Source: Pseudomonas indica NBRC 103045 (GTDB lineage: Bacteria; Pseudomonadota; Gammaproteobacteria; Pseudomonadales; Pseudomonadaceae). Taken from it: a stretch of DNA of 64,000 nucleotides. Shown in pieces: positions 47,133 to 55,076 of the stretch. Location of the stretch: contig NZ_BDAC01000013.1 of NCBI RefSeq assembly GCF_002091635.1, forward strand, positions 113,081 to 177,080, written 5' to 3'. Both the position numbers and the translations under genes were made by a program. Within the stretch, counting starts at the first letter, position 1. Each line of letters begins with the position of its first letter. Below the pieces are notes generated by a model. The model was not told the origin of the DNA, did not search any database, and was given only the letters and a program-made list of their open reading frames with translations.

Positions 47133-47334
47133 TTCAGTTGCATCATGGCTCTCCTGTTCCGTCTGGCGCAGCAACCCGTTTGATCCGGCATGGACGTTTT
47201 ACCTTGAGCGCCGAAGAGCGCGTCGTCTGGTAGCCCGGTCGTATTCAGGCTGTTGGAAGGCTCGAGCCGTATGAGGGGAGACTCTCAAGTACGGTTCTCA
47301 GGGGAGGCAGGAGTGGTAACACCCCTGCTTTACC
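47133..47334 (+). mobile_element. Group II intron remnant: domains V and VI
   Basis: GAGCCGTATG at 47264 and CAAGTACGGTTC near 47297 form the domain V hairpin, followed by a domain VI-like stem and an end at TTTACC. The layout is the same as in the intact intron at 52399-54259. The 5' part is missing, removed by or replaced with the IS1182 remnant. The tail abuts an IS5-family transposase exon at 47335. Confidence 0.7.
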
Positions 47335-47796
47335 CGACTGAAGGTCCACATCGGTGCCGATGCCGAGTCCGTCTTGGTGCATAGCGTGGTGGGTACGGCG
47401 GCCAACATGGCCGATGTCACCCACGTCGACCAACTGCTGCACGGCGAGGAGAACGTGGTCTGTGCCGACGCCGGTTATACCGGAGTGGAGTAGCGGCCCG
47501 AGCATGATGGACGTGCGGTCATCTGGCAGATCGCGGCGCGGCGTAGCACCTACAAGAAGCTGAGCAAGCGCAGCGCCCTGTACAAGGCCAGGCGCAAGAT
47601 CGAGAAGGCCAAGGCTCAGGTGCGTGCCAAGGTTGAGCACCCGTTCCGCGTGATCAAGCGGCAGTTTGGCTACACCAAGATGCGTTTCCGGGGGCTGGTG
47701 AAGAACACCGCACAACTGGTGACGCTGATCGCCCTGTCCAACCTGTGGATGGCCCGCCGACATTTGCTGACGAATGCAGGAGAGGTGCGGCTGTAA
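47335..47796 (+). pseudogene. IS5-family transposase, C-terminal fragment with an in-frame stop
   Basis: Reading from RLKVHIGADAESVLVHSVVG, the frame gives the DDE-transposase C-terminus: CADAGYTGVE, an in-frame TAG at 47491 where lysine is usual, then the conserved KVEHPFRVIKRQFGYTKMRF and a final AGEVRL with TAA. The N-terminal half is absent, cut off by the group II intron tail. The right inverted repeat of the IS follows and ends at 47942. A second, shorter copy of this 3' end lies at 54939-54998. Confidence 0.75.
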
Positions 47797-47974
47797 TGCA
47801 GGAAATGGCTGCCGCGAGCTACTCGCGACGGCTGAAAGCACCGAAATGAGCGAGCTATCTGGTCGATTTTGACCCGGTGCCCGTCTTCAAAATCGGCGAA
47901 GGCCGAAGTCGGCCAGAAATAGCGGCCTACTTCAGACCTTCCCTAGTAAATATTTTGCACCACCGATCATGCCG

Positions 47975-47992
47975 ACTACACTTAAGTGTAGT
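47975..47992. promoter_or_regulatory. Perfect 18-bp palindrome upstream of alkS
   Basis: ACTACACTTAAGTGTAGT is a perfect dyad 64 bases before the alkS start, in the short island sequence left between the IS right end (47942) and alkS. It is placed where an operator for the self-regulated alkS promoter could lie. Its use by AlkS is not shown by the sequence. Confidence 0.4.
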
Positions 47993-48055
47993 TTTAATAT
48001 TTAACACCGTAACCTATGGTGAAAATTTCCAGTCAGCTGGCGCGAGAATAGCATA

Positions 48056-50704
48056 ATGAAAATAATAATAAATAATGATTTCCCGGTCGCTAAGGTCGGA
48101 GCGGATCAAATTACGACTCTAGTAAGTGCCAAAGTTCATAGTTGCATATATCGGCCAAGATTGAGTATCGCGGATGGAGCCGCTCCCAGAGTATGCCTTT
48201 ACAGAGCCCCACCTGGATATGGGAAAACCGTTGCTCTTGCGTTCGAGTGGCTACGCCACAGAACAGCCGGACGTCCTGCAGTGTGGCTTTCTTTAAGAGC
48301 CAGTTCTTACAGTGAATTTGATATCTGCGCAGAGATTATTGAGCAGCTTGAAACTTTCGAAATGGTAAAATTCAGCCGTGTGAGAGAGGGTGTGAGCAAG
48401 CCTGCGCTCTTGCGAGACCTTGCATCTAGTCTTTGGCAGAGCACCTCGAATAACGAGATAGAAACGCTAGTTTGTTTGGATAATATTAATCATGACTTAG
48501 ACTTGCCGTTGTTGCACGCACTTATGGAGTTTATGTTAAATACACCAAAAAATATCAGGTTTGCAGTTGCAGGCAATACAATAAAAGGGTTCTCGCAGCT
48601 TAAACTTGCAGGCGCTATGCGGGAGTACACCGAGAAAGACTTGGCCTTTAGCGCAGAAGAGGCGGTGGCGTTAGCGGAGGCAGAGTCTGTTCTTGGAGTT
48701 CCTGAAGAACAGATAGAGACCTTGGTGCAAGAAGTTGAGGGGTGGCCTGCTCTTGTAGTTTTTTTGTTAAAGCGTGAGTTGCCGGCCAAGCATATTTCAG
48801 CAGTAGTTGAAGTAGACAATTACTTTAGGGATGAAATATTTGAGGCGATTCCCGAGCGCTATCGTGTTTTTCTTGCAAATTCTTCATTGCTCGATTTCGT
48901 GACGCCTGATCAATACAATTATGTATTCAAATGCGTCAATGGGGTCTCATGTATTAAGTATTTAAGCACTAATTACATGTTGCTTCGCCATGTGAGCGGT
49001 GAGCCAGCGCAGTTTACACTGCATCCAGTACTGCGTAATTTTCTACGAGAAATTACTTGGACTGAAAATCCTGCTAAAAGATCCTACCTGCTTAAGCGTG
49101 CAGCTTTCTGGCATTGGCGTAGAGGTGAATACCAGTATGCAATACGAATATCCCTACGGGCGAATGACTGTCGCTGGGCAGTCAGCATGTCTGAGAGAAT
49201 AATTTTAGATTTGTCATTTCGTCAGGGCGAAATAGATGCGCTGAGACAGTGGCTGTCAGAGCTGCCGAAGCAGGCCTGGCACAAAAAACCCATAGTGCTT
49301 ATTAGTTACGCGTGGGTATTGTATTTCAGTCAGCAAGGCGCGCGAGCAGAGAAGTTAATTAAAGACCTATCTTCACAATCCGATAAAAAAAATAAATGGC
49401 AAGAAAAGGAATGGCTGCAGCTTGTGCTTGCAATAGGTAAAGCAACGAAAGATGAAATGCTTTCGAGTGAGGAGCTCTGTAATAAGTGGATTAGTTTATT
49501 TGGGGATTCAAACGCAGTTGGAAAAGGGGCCGCGCTAACCTGTTTGGCTTTTATTTTTGCCAGTGAGTATAGATTTGCAGAGTTGGAGAAGGTGCTGGCT
49601 CAGGCCCAAGCCGTGAATAAATTTGCAAAACAAAATTTTGCTTTTGGTTGGCTGTATGTCGCGAGGTTTCAACAAGCCCTAGCAAGCGGAAAAATGGGCT
49701 GGGCGAGGCAGATTATAACTCAAGCACGCACAGACAGTCGCGCGCAGATGATGGAATCCGAGTTTACTTCGAAAATGTTTGACGCTCTAGAGCTTGAGTT
49801 ACATTATGAATTGCGCTGCTTGGACACCTCAGAAGAAAAGCTCTCCAAAATTTTAGAGTTCATTTCCAATCACGGGGTGACAGACGTGTTTTTTTCCGTA
49901 TGCCGTGCTGTGTCAGCTTGGCGGCTTGGAAGGAGTGACCTAAATGGCTCCATTGAGATATTGGAGTGGGCGAAGGCGCATGCGGTTGAAAAAAATCTAC
50001 CAAGATTGGAAGTTATGAGCCAAATTGAGATCTATCAGCGCTTAGTCTGTCAAGGCATAACGGGCATAAATAATTTAAAAACTCTTGAAGATCATAAGAT
50101 TTTCTCCGGACAGCACTCAGCCCCCCTAAAAGCACGCCTGCTGCTTGTTCAATCACTAGTGCTTTCCCGAGATCGGAACTTTCATAGTGCCGCGCACAGA
50201 GCGTTATTGGCTATTCAGCAAGCCCGTAAAATTAACGCGGGCCAGCTGGAAGTCCGTGGATTATTGTGTTTGGCCGGAGCGCAGGCAGGTGCCGGTGATT
50301 TAAAAAAGGCTCAGCTTAACATTGTTTATGCAGTGGAGATAGCAAAACAGCTTCAATGCTTTCAAACAGTTCTTGATGAAGTATGTTTAATTGAGCGAAT
50401 AATACCGGCTTCATGTGAAGCCTTCACAGCAGTTAATTTAGATCAAGCGATTGGGGCTTTTAGTCTTCCGCGAATAGTTGAGATTGGAAAGTCCGCAGAG
50501 AATAAAGCTGACGCTTTATTGACACGGAAGCAGATTGCTGTCTTGAGGCTTGTAAAAGAGGGGTGCTCAAACAAACAAATAGCAACAAATATGCATGTCA
50601 CCGAAGATGCTATAAAGTGGCATATGAGGAAAATATTTGCCACCTTGAATGTAGTGAATCGCACGCAAGCAACAATTGAAGCTGAGCGTCAAGGAATTAT
50701 CTAA
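48056..50704 (+). CDS. alkS: AlkS, LuxR/MalT-type transcriptional activator of the alkane genes
   Basis: AlkS senses medium-chain alkanes and activates the alkB promoter and its own. The 882-residue product matches the GPo1 protein as I remember it. It has an ATP-binding P-loop APPGYGKT at residues 51-58, a long helical, TPR-like sensor region, and a C-terminal LuxR helix-turn-helix (LRLVKEGCSNKQIATNMHV, about residues 829-847). It forms an operon with alkT, 49 bases on. Codon usage is AT-rich. The upstream IS leaves only about 110 bases of native promoter. Confidence 0.96.
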   Translation: MKIIINNDFPVAKVGADQITTLVSAKVHSCIYRPRLSIADGAAPRVCLYRAPPGYGKTVALAFEWLRHRTAGRPAVWLSLRASSYSEFDICAEIIEQLETFEMVKFSRVREGVSKPALLRDLASSLWQSTSNNEIETLVCLDNINHDLDLPLLHALMEFMLNTPKNIRFAVAGNTIKGFSQLKLAGAMREYTEKDLAFSAEEAVALAEAESVLGVPEEQIETLVQEVEGWPALVVFLLKRELPAKHISAVVEVDNYFRDEIFEAIPERYRVFLANSSLLDFVTPDQYNYVFKCVNGVSCIKYLSTNYMLLRHVSGEPAQFTLHPVLRNFLREITWTENPAKRSYLLKRAAFWHWRRGEYQYAIRISLRANDCRWAVSMSERIILDLSFRQGEIDALRQWLSELPKQAWHKKPIVLISYAWVLYFSQQGARAEKLIKDLSSQSDKKNKWQEKEWLQLVLAIGKATKDEMLSSEELCNKWISLFGDSNAVGKGAALTCLAFIFASEYRFAELEKVLAQAQAVNKFAKQNFAFGWLYVARFQQALASGKMGWARQIITQARTDSRAQMMESEFTSKMFDALELELHYELRCLDTSEEKLSKILEFISNHGVTDVFFSVCRAVSAWRLGRSDLNGSIEILEWAKAHAVEKNLPRLEVMSQIEIYQRLVCQGITGINNLKTLEDHKIFSGQHSAPLKARLLLVQSLVLSRDRNFHSAAHRALLAIQQARKINAGQLEVRGLLCLAGAQAGAGDLKKAQLNIVYAVEIAKQLQCFQTVLDEVCLIERIIPASCEAFTAVNLDQAIGAFSLPRIVEIGKSAENKADALLTRKQIAVLRLVKEGCSNKQIATNMHVTEDAIKWHMRKIFATLNVVNRTQATIEAERQGII

Positions 50705-50753
50705 AATAATCGGCATTAAGTGATATAGTGAAAAGTATACCGGAGAGAGAATT

Positions 50754-51911
50754 ATGGCAATCGTTGTTGTTGGCGCTGGTACAGCTGGAGTAAATGCTGC
50801 GTTCTGGCTTCGTCAATATGGTTATAAAGGGGAAATTAGGATTTTTAGCAGGGAGTCTGTGGCGCCTTATCAGCGGCCTCCTCTATCCAAGGCTTTTCTG
50901 ACAAGTGAGATTGCAGAATCCGCAGTGCCATTAAAGCCAGAAGGTTTTTATACGAATAACAATATTACCATTTCGTTAAATACACCGATTGTATCAATCG
51001 ACGTGGGGCGTAAGATAGTTTCTTCTAAAGATGGAAAAGAATACGCGTATGAAAAATTGATTCTTGCAACAGGTGCTAGCGCACGTAGGTTAACCTGCGA
51101 GGGGTCTGAACTGTCTGGGGTCTGCTATTTACGCAGTATGGAAGACGCCAAAAATTTACGTAGGAAACTTGTGGAGAGTGCGTCTGTTGTTGTGTTGGGC
51201 GGCGGAGTAATCGGGCTTGAAGTCGCCTCAGCTGCGGTGGGCTTAGGGAAGAGGGTCACAGTGATAGAAGCCGCCCCGCGTGTAATGGCGCGCGTGGTTA
51301 CGCCGGCAGCAGCAAACTTAGTCAGAGCCCGCCTGGAGGCTGAAGGAATTGAGTTCAAGCTGAATGCGAAATTAACGTCTATAAAGGGCAGGAATGGCCA
51401 TGTTGAACAATGCGTACTTGAAAGTGGAGAAGAAATTCAGGCGGATCTGATTGTAGTTGGAATCGGTGCTATCCCAGAGCTAGAGCTGGCAACTGAGGCG
51501 GCCCTTGAAGTGAGTAATGGTGTTGTGGTCGATGATCAGATGTGTACATCGGATACAAGTATATATGCAATCGGCGACTGCGCAATGGCTAGAAATCCTT
51601 TTTGGGGAACGATGGTACGTTTAGAGACAATTCATAATGCGGTTACACACGCTCAAATTGTCGCAAGTAGCATCTGTGGCACATCAACACCAGCACCAAC
51701 CCCACCACGGTTCTGGTCTGATCTTAAAGGGATGGCGCTGCAAGGACTTGGTGCTCTAAAGGACTACGATAAACTCGTTGTTGCAATTAATAACGAAACT
51801 CTTGAACTAGAAGTCCTTGCGTACAAGCAGGAGCGACTGATTGCAACTGAGACAATAAATTTGCCTAAACGTCAAGGTGCGCTTGCAGGGAGTATAAAAT
51901 TACCTGATTAG
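50754..51911 (+). CDS. alkT: Rubredoxin-NAD(+) reductase AlkT
   Basis: AlkT passes electrons from NADH through FAD to rubredoxin AlkG for the alkane hydroxylase AlkB. The 385-residue product has the FAD motif VVVGAGTAG at residues 4-12, the NAD motif VVLGGGVIGLE near residue 146 and the second FAD motif IYAIGDC near residue 268. The sequence matches the GPo1 enzyme from memory. GGAGAGAG precedes the start. The native sequence ends about 30 bases after the stop, where an intron remnant begins. Confidence 0.96.
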   Translation: MAIVVVGAGTAGVNAAFWLRQYGYKGEIRIFSRESVAPYQRPPLSKAFLTSEIAESAVPLKPEGFYTNNNITISLNTPIVSIDVGRKIVSSKDGKEYAYEKLILATGASARRLTCEGSELSGVCYLRSMEDAKNLRRKLVESASVVVLGGGVIGLEVASAAVGLGKRVTVIEAAPRVMARVVTPAAANLVRARLEAEGIEFKLNAKLTSIKGRNGHVEQCVLESGEEIQADLIVVGIGAIPELELATEAALEVSNGVVVDDQMCTSDTSIYAIGDCAMARNPFWGTMVRLETIHNAVTHAQIVASSICGTSTPAPTPPRFWSDLKGMALQGLGALKDYDKLVVAINNETLELEVLAYKQERLIATETINLPKRQGALAGSIKLPD

Positions 51912-51944
51912 CAATGATGCTCAGCCACTCGAACCAACGGTCGC

Positions 51945-52002
51945 GATAGGGACGGCAGTTACCTGCCGCCCCCCGCACTCCGTACGTGCGGAACTACCGC
52001 GT
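51945..52002 (-). mobile_element. Group II intron 3' tail, truncated inside domain V
   Basis: Read on the minus strand, GCGGTAGTTCCGCACGTACGG and the following GGCGGCAGGTAACTGCCGTCCCTATC match the intron tail at 57190-57267 almost base for base. Both tails are followed by GCGACC. The 5' arm of domain V and everything before it are lost. Confidence 0.65.
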
Positions 52003-52020
52003 AAAATGTGGCCCAGGCTG

Positions 52021-52085
52021 TTATGTGGCGCTTGGGCGGGGAAGTATTGCCATATTTGGTGATGACCGTTTTCTACGCCACATAA
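52021..52085. repeat. Inverted-repeat site A (TTATGTGGCG ... CGCCACATAA)
   Basis: A perfect 10-bp inverted pair spans 65 bases (arms 52021-52030 and 52076-52085), followed by ATCGG. A closely similar site lies at 54464-54532. Arms of this size and spacing resemble a recombinase core or the two ends of a small element. Confidence 0.5.
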
Positions 52086-52259
52086 ATCGGTGGTGGCTAT
52101 GGTGGGATTTCCCTTGCTGAAATGGGAGATCCGATCATGTTCGAGCTCTTATTCAAATACACTGCTGTGTTGGCGGTAAGCGTTCCATAAGCTCCACCTT
52201 CAACTGAGCTATCCGTTTCTGGACGCTGGGCGCCCTGTTTTCCCCAGTGGGGCCCCGCC
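52086..52259. other. Mobile-element spacer without a recognisable gene
   Basis: The sequence between site A and the IS66 tnpB start has no conserved coding sequence that I recognise. It probably includes IS66 sequence just upstream of tnpB. Confidence 0.3.
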
Positions 52260-52398
52260 ATGATGCGTCCCGACACCAAGGTGCAGAAGGTCTGCCTGTA
52301 TCCAAAGCCCGTCGACTTCCGCAAATCCATCAACGGCCTGCCGTTGCTGTTCGTGTTCCTCAATCGCACCCGTAGCCAGGACAAGATCCTCTACTGGG
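52260..52398 (+). pseudogene. IS66-family TnpB, exon 1 before the group II intron
   Basis: MMRPDTKVQKVCLYPKPVDF begins a typical IS66 TnpB. It continues FRKSINGLP, lacks roughly 16-20 residues compared with my memory of the family, and resumes LLFVFLNRTRSQDKILYW before the intron. The reading frame rejoins in exon 2 at 54260 (E then RKGFCLWLKRLEAERFK). Confidence 0.75.
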
Positions 52399-54259
52399 GT
52401 GTGTCACGAACGCTGGCGTAAGCCAGCGATGCTGTATCAAAGATGGGAGTAGGCCTTCCGGAGTCTGCTTGCAGGAGCTGGCTCCAAACCACCCGGTGCT
52501 GCTGCGTTCAAAAGGCGTGGTGGTGAGCGACCGTTGGAAAAGGCGCCGATAACGGCGTCAGGTAAGTATTGAGAAGATGAGCGAAAGCAAACCGTCCGAA
52601 GACGCATCGTTAAGTATTCAAGTGCTGTCAAAACTGAGGTCGCCCAGTAGCCTCAGGACCAGTCTGGAGGATACCTGTCTACTGTCCAGATGGCAGCCGG
52701 TGTATAGGCGGCATGAGCTCAATACAGGCTTTGATATGGAACGTGAGAACCTCGCCTTTGATGCCAAGGGAAATGACAAGCGGCTACCACCGCGAGGAAG
52801 AATACCGATGCAAAGGCCGAGGGGCGGAGCCATTCGTAGTAGTGATGAAGTTCTTGTAATGAGGATGGAGCGAAGGGGTGGCGTTTCCCAGCTGGCTTAT
52901 GTCATCAACCTGCTTCGGCGGGGAGGAGTGGTATGAGCACAGCAAAGTCGTACAGCATTTCCAAACTGACAGTTTGGGAGGCCTACCAGCGTGTGAAAGC
53001 CAATCGAGGAGCCGCTGGGATAGATGAACAATCTATTGCCCAGTTCGAGCAGAAGCTGCAACGGAACCTTTACAAGTTGTGGAACCGGATGTCATCAGGT
53101 TCTTATTTTCCGCCGCCGGTTCGGCAGGTGGAAATTCCGAAGCAATCAGGAGGCAAACGCAAACTGGGTATTCCAACAGTAGCTGATCGGGTGGCCCAGA
53201 CCGCCGTGAAGCTGCTTATAGAGCCGCGTCTGGACTGTCTTTTTCATTCGGATTCCTATGGATACCGACCGGGAAAATCAGCCAAACAGGCGGTCGAGAT
53301 CACTCGCAAGCGCTGCTGGAATATGAATTGGGTGGTGGAGTTTGATATCAAGGGGGCTTTTGATCATATCGATCATGAGCTGCTGCTGAAAGCGGTAAGG
53401 CATCATGTGAAGGACGACTGGATTCTGTTGTATATCGAACGGTGGCTTAAAGCGCCGTTCGAGACTGCTGACGGCGTTCAGGTACCGCGTGAAAGCGGTA
53501 CACCCCAAGGCGGGGTTGTCAGTCCCTTATTGATGAATCTGTTTATGCACTATGCGTTCGATACCTGGATGCAACGGACTTTTCCAGGTTGTCCATTTGC
53601 ACGCTACGCCGACGATGCGGTGGTTCACTGCCGTAGCGAAAAGCAGGCGTGTGAGGTCATGGCGGCAATCAAGGCACGGTTGGAAGCATGTCTGCTGACC
53701 ATGCACCCGGAAAAGTCGAAGATTGTGTATTGTAAAGACAGTAACCGCAAAGCAGCGTACCCAACGACGCAGTTTACGTTCCTGGGGTTCACCTTCCGGC
53801 CACGGGAGGCGTGGGGTAATCATGGACGCCGGTTTACCAGCTTCCTGCCCGCAGCCAGTAATGACGCACTTAAGCGAATGCGTCAGCAAACTCGCGGCTG
53901 GAATATCCAGCGGCAAACACCGGCCAGCCTTTTTGAATTGTCAAAGCAGTACAACGCGACCCTCAGAGGGTGGTGGAACTACTACGGGACTTTCTACAGA
54001 ACGGCGATGCGCAAGGTCTTCAATCATTTTGACTTGAAGCTCCAGCGTTGGGCTCGTCAGAAGTACAAACCACTGGCGGGGCACAAGCGCCGCAGTGCTG
54101 ACTGGCTCAATCGGATGAAGAAAGCGTGTCCGTCGCTGTTCGTGCACTGGAATGTCTTTGGAAATGCAGATCGACTGGGTAACGGGAGCCGTATGAGTTG
54201 AGAGACTCACGTACGGTTCTGCGAGAGGCTGAAGGTGAAACCCCTGCGGCCTACTTACC
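52399..54259 (+). mobile_element. Intact group II intron inserted in IS66 tnpB
   Basis: The intron begins with the consensus GTGTG at 52399 and ends at CTTACC (54259). Removing it restores the TnpB reading frame exactly (TGG G^AG CGA AAA). Domain V is GAGCCGTATG to GTACGGTTC at 54186-54219, with domain VI after it. The 1861-bp element encodes a reverse transcriptase/maturase in domain IV and looks complete. Confidence 0.85.
52933..54201 (+). CDS. Group II intron reverse transcriptase/maturase (LtrA type)
   Basis: The 422-residue product has the reverse transcriptase blocks VEFDIKGAFDHIDH, TPQGGVVSPLL and FARYADDAVVHC (YADD active site near residue 227), followed by the maturase X domain (KQYNATLRGWWNYYGTFYR). 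No clear endonuclease domain follows, as in several bacterial intron classes. It should help splicing of the surrounding intron and its mobility. Codons are moderately GC-rich, unlike the alk genes. Confidence 0.92.
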   Translation: MSTAKSYSISKLTVWEAYQRVKANRGAAGIDEQSIAQFEQKLQRNLYKLWNRMSSGSYFPPPVRQVEIPKQSGGKRKLGIPTVADRVAQTAVKLLIEPRLDCLFHSDSYGYRPGKSAKQAVEITRKRCWNMNWVVEFDIKGAFDHIDHELLLKAVRHHVKDDWILLYIERWLKAPFETADGVQVPRESGTPQGGVVSPLLMNLFMHYAFDTWMQRTFPGCPFARYADDAVVHCRSEKQACEVMAAIKARLEACLLTMHPEKSKIVYCKDSNRKAAYPTTQFTFLGFTFRPREAWGNHGRRFTSFLPAASNDALKRMRQQTRGWNIQRQTPASLFELSKQYNATLRGWWNYYGTFYRTAMRKVFNHFDLKLQRWARQKYKPLAGHKRRSADWLNRMKKACPSLFVHWNVFGNADRLGNGSRMS

Positions 54260-54459
54260 AGCGAAAAGGTTTCTGCCTCTGGCTCAAGCGCTTGGAAGCC
54301 GAGCGCTTCAAGACCAAGCACAATGCCGGCGATACGCGCGCCGATCTGGACCTGAAGCGCCAGGTGCACGCCCAGGTTTTTCCGGAAGCCTTGTCACCGC
54401 TGGCCGCAGGCGGTACCCGGGCTGGTGTCGATGTGGTCGAATGGCTGCGGCGGTTGTGA
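54260..54459 (+). pseudogene. IS66 TnpB exon 2, fused to unrelated sequence
   Basis: The frame reads ERKGFCLWLKRLEAERFKT, the conserved TnpB continuation. It then departs from the family into KHNAGDTRADLDLKRQVHAQ and on to a stop at 54459, a stretch I do not recognise. The TnpB gene is therefore broken by a later join as well as by the intron. Confidence 0.6.
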
Positions 54460-54463
54460 CGAA

Positions 54464-54532
54464 GTTATGTGGAGTTGCCGAGACTGAAGCTGGCGTCACA
54501 TCAGAGGTCGAACTGCATTTACTCCACATAAC
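54464..54532. repeat. Inverted-repeat site B (GTTATGTGGAGT ... ACTCCACATAAC)
   Basis: A perfect 12-bp inverted pair spans 69 bases, with arms at 54464-54475 and 54521-54532. A further CACATAAATCG lies just after it (about 54541-54551) and recurs after site A. The core TTATGTGG/CCACATAA is shared with site A at 52021-52085. Confidence 0.55.
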
Positions 54533-54548
54533 TGGCCGCTACACATAA

Positions 54549-54580
54549 ATCGAGTAATGTTGAGCTCAACATTACTCGAT
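54549..54580. repeat. 32-bp perfect palindrome at the istB truncation point
   Basis: The arms ATCGAGTAATGTTGAG and CTCAACATTACTCGAT meet with no spacer. The right arm runs into the istB coding sequence (CTCGATGACTGG), so the palindrome marks the junction between the TTATGTGG site and the IS21 fragment. Confidence 0.8.
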
Positions 54581-54835
54581 GACTGGGGCCTGGCCCCGTT
54601 CAACGCCGAACAACGGCGCGACATGCTTGAACTGTTGGACGACCGCTACGGCCAGCGCTCAACCATCGTGACCAGCCAGATGCCGGTGGACAGTTGGCAC
54701 GAATTGATCGGCGATCCGACCTTGGCCGATGCCATCCTCGACCGCCTGGTTCACAACGCTTACCGGATCAATCTCAAGGGCGAATCAATGCGCAAGCGGG
54801 CGAAGAAATTGATGACGCTGGGCACCTCAGACTAA
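54573..54835 (+). pseudogene. IS21-family IstB ATPase, C-terminal fragment
   Basis: The frame reads LLDDWGLAPFNAEQRRDMLE and ends YRINLKGESMRKRAKKLMTLGTSD, the C-terminal part of the IS21 transposition helper IstB. The Walker A part and istA are absent. The sequence after the stop contains TGTCCGAATG/TGTCCGGATC words typical of IS21 right ends. Confidence 0.75.
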
Positions 54836-55076
54836 CAATGCCAACTCTGCGTCGCTGCGCTCCGACTGCCTGTCCGAATGATCGTGGAACAGGTGTCCGG
54901 ATCAGCGTGGGCTGAATGTCCGAATGGCGTGGAATCCACAGGAGAGGTGCGCCTGTAATGGGGGAAATGGGCGCTGCGAGGTTATCGCGGCGGTTAAAAA
55001 CTCTCTGTTTCACATAAACTAACTTTCCGGACAGCCAACTAGTCACCCCCCAAAACGAGCGCGGACAGAGCCAGAA
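54836..55076. other. IS21 right-end and IS5-family 3' end relics before alkN
   Basis: After istB, TGTCCG-containing repeats (about 54873-54925) suggest an IS21 terminus. At 54939-54998, CAGGAGAGGTGC and CTGTAATG copy the 3' end of the IS5-family transposase found at 47770-47800. No gene is seen in this stretch. Confidence 0.45.

Larger units (their letters stand above)
46057..47942. mobile_element. Possible IS5-family composite bounded by inverted ends and CTAG repeats, with nested elements
   Basis: GGATGGTCTGAAGTAG at 46057-46072 is matched by GGAAGGTCTGAAGTAG on the minus strand ending at 47942 (15 of 16 bases). CTAG lies directly outside both (46053-46056 and 47943-47946), which fits the YTAR target of IS5-family elements. 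Inside are an IS1182-family remnant, a group II intron tail and an IS5 transposase C-terminus. The opposite orientation of the two IS5 coding relics shows the unit is rearranged. Confidence 0.5.

Noticed and set aside
52577..52936. 119-codon frame upstream of the intron reverse transcriptase
   Set aside because: It lies in the structured RNA of the group II intron (domains I-IV) and resembles no protein.
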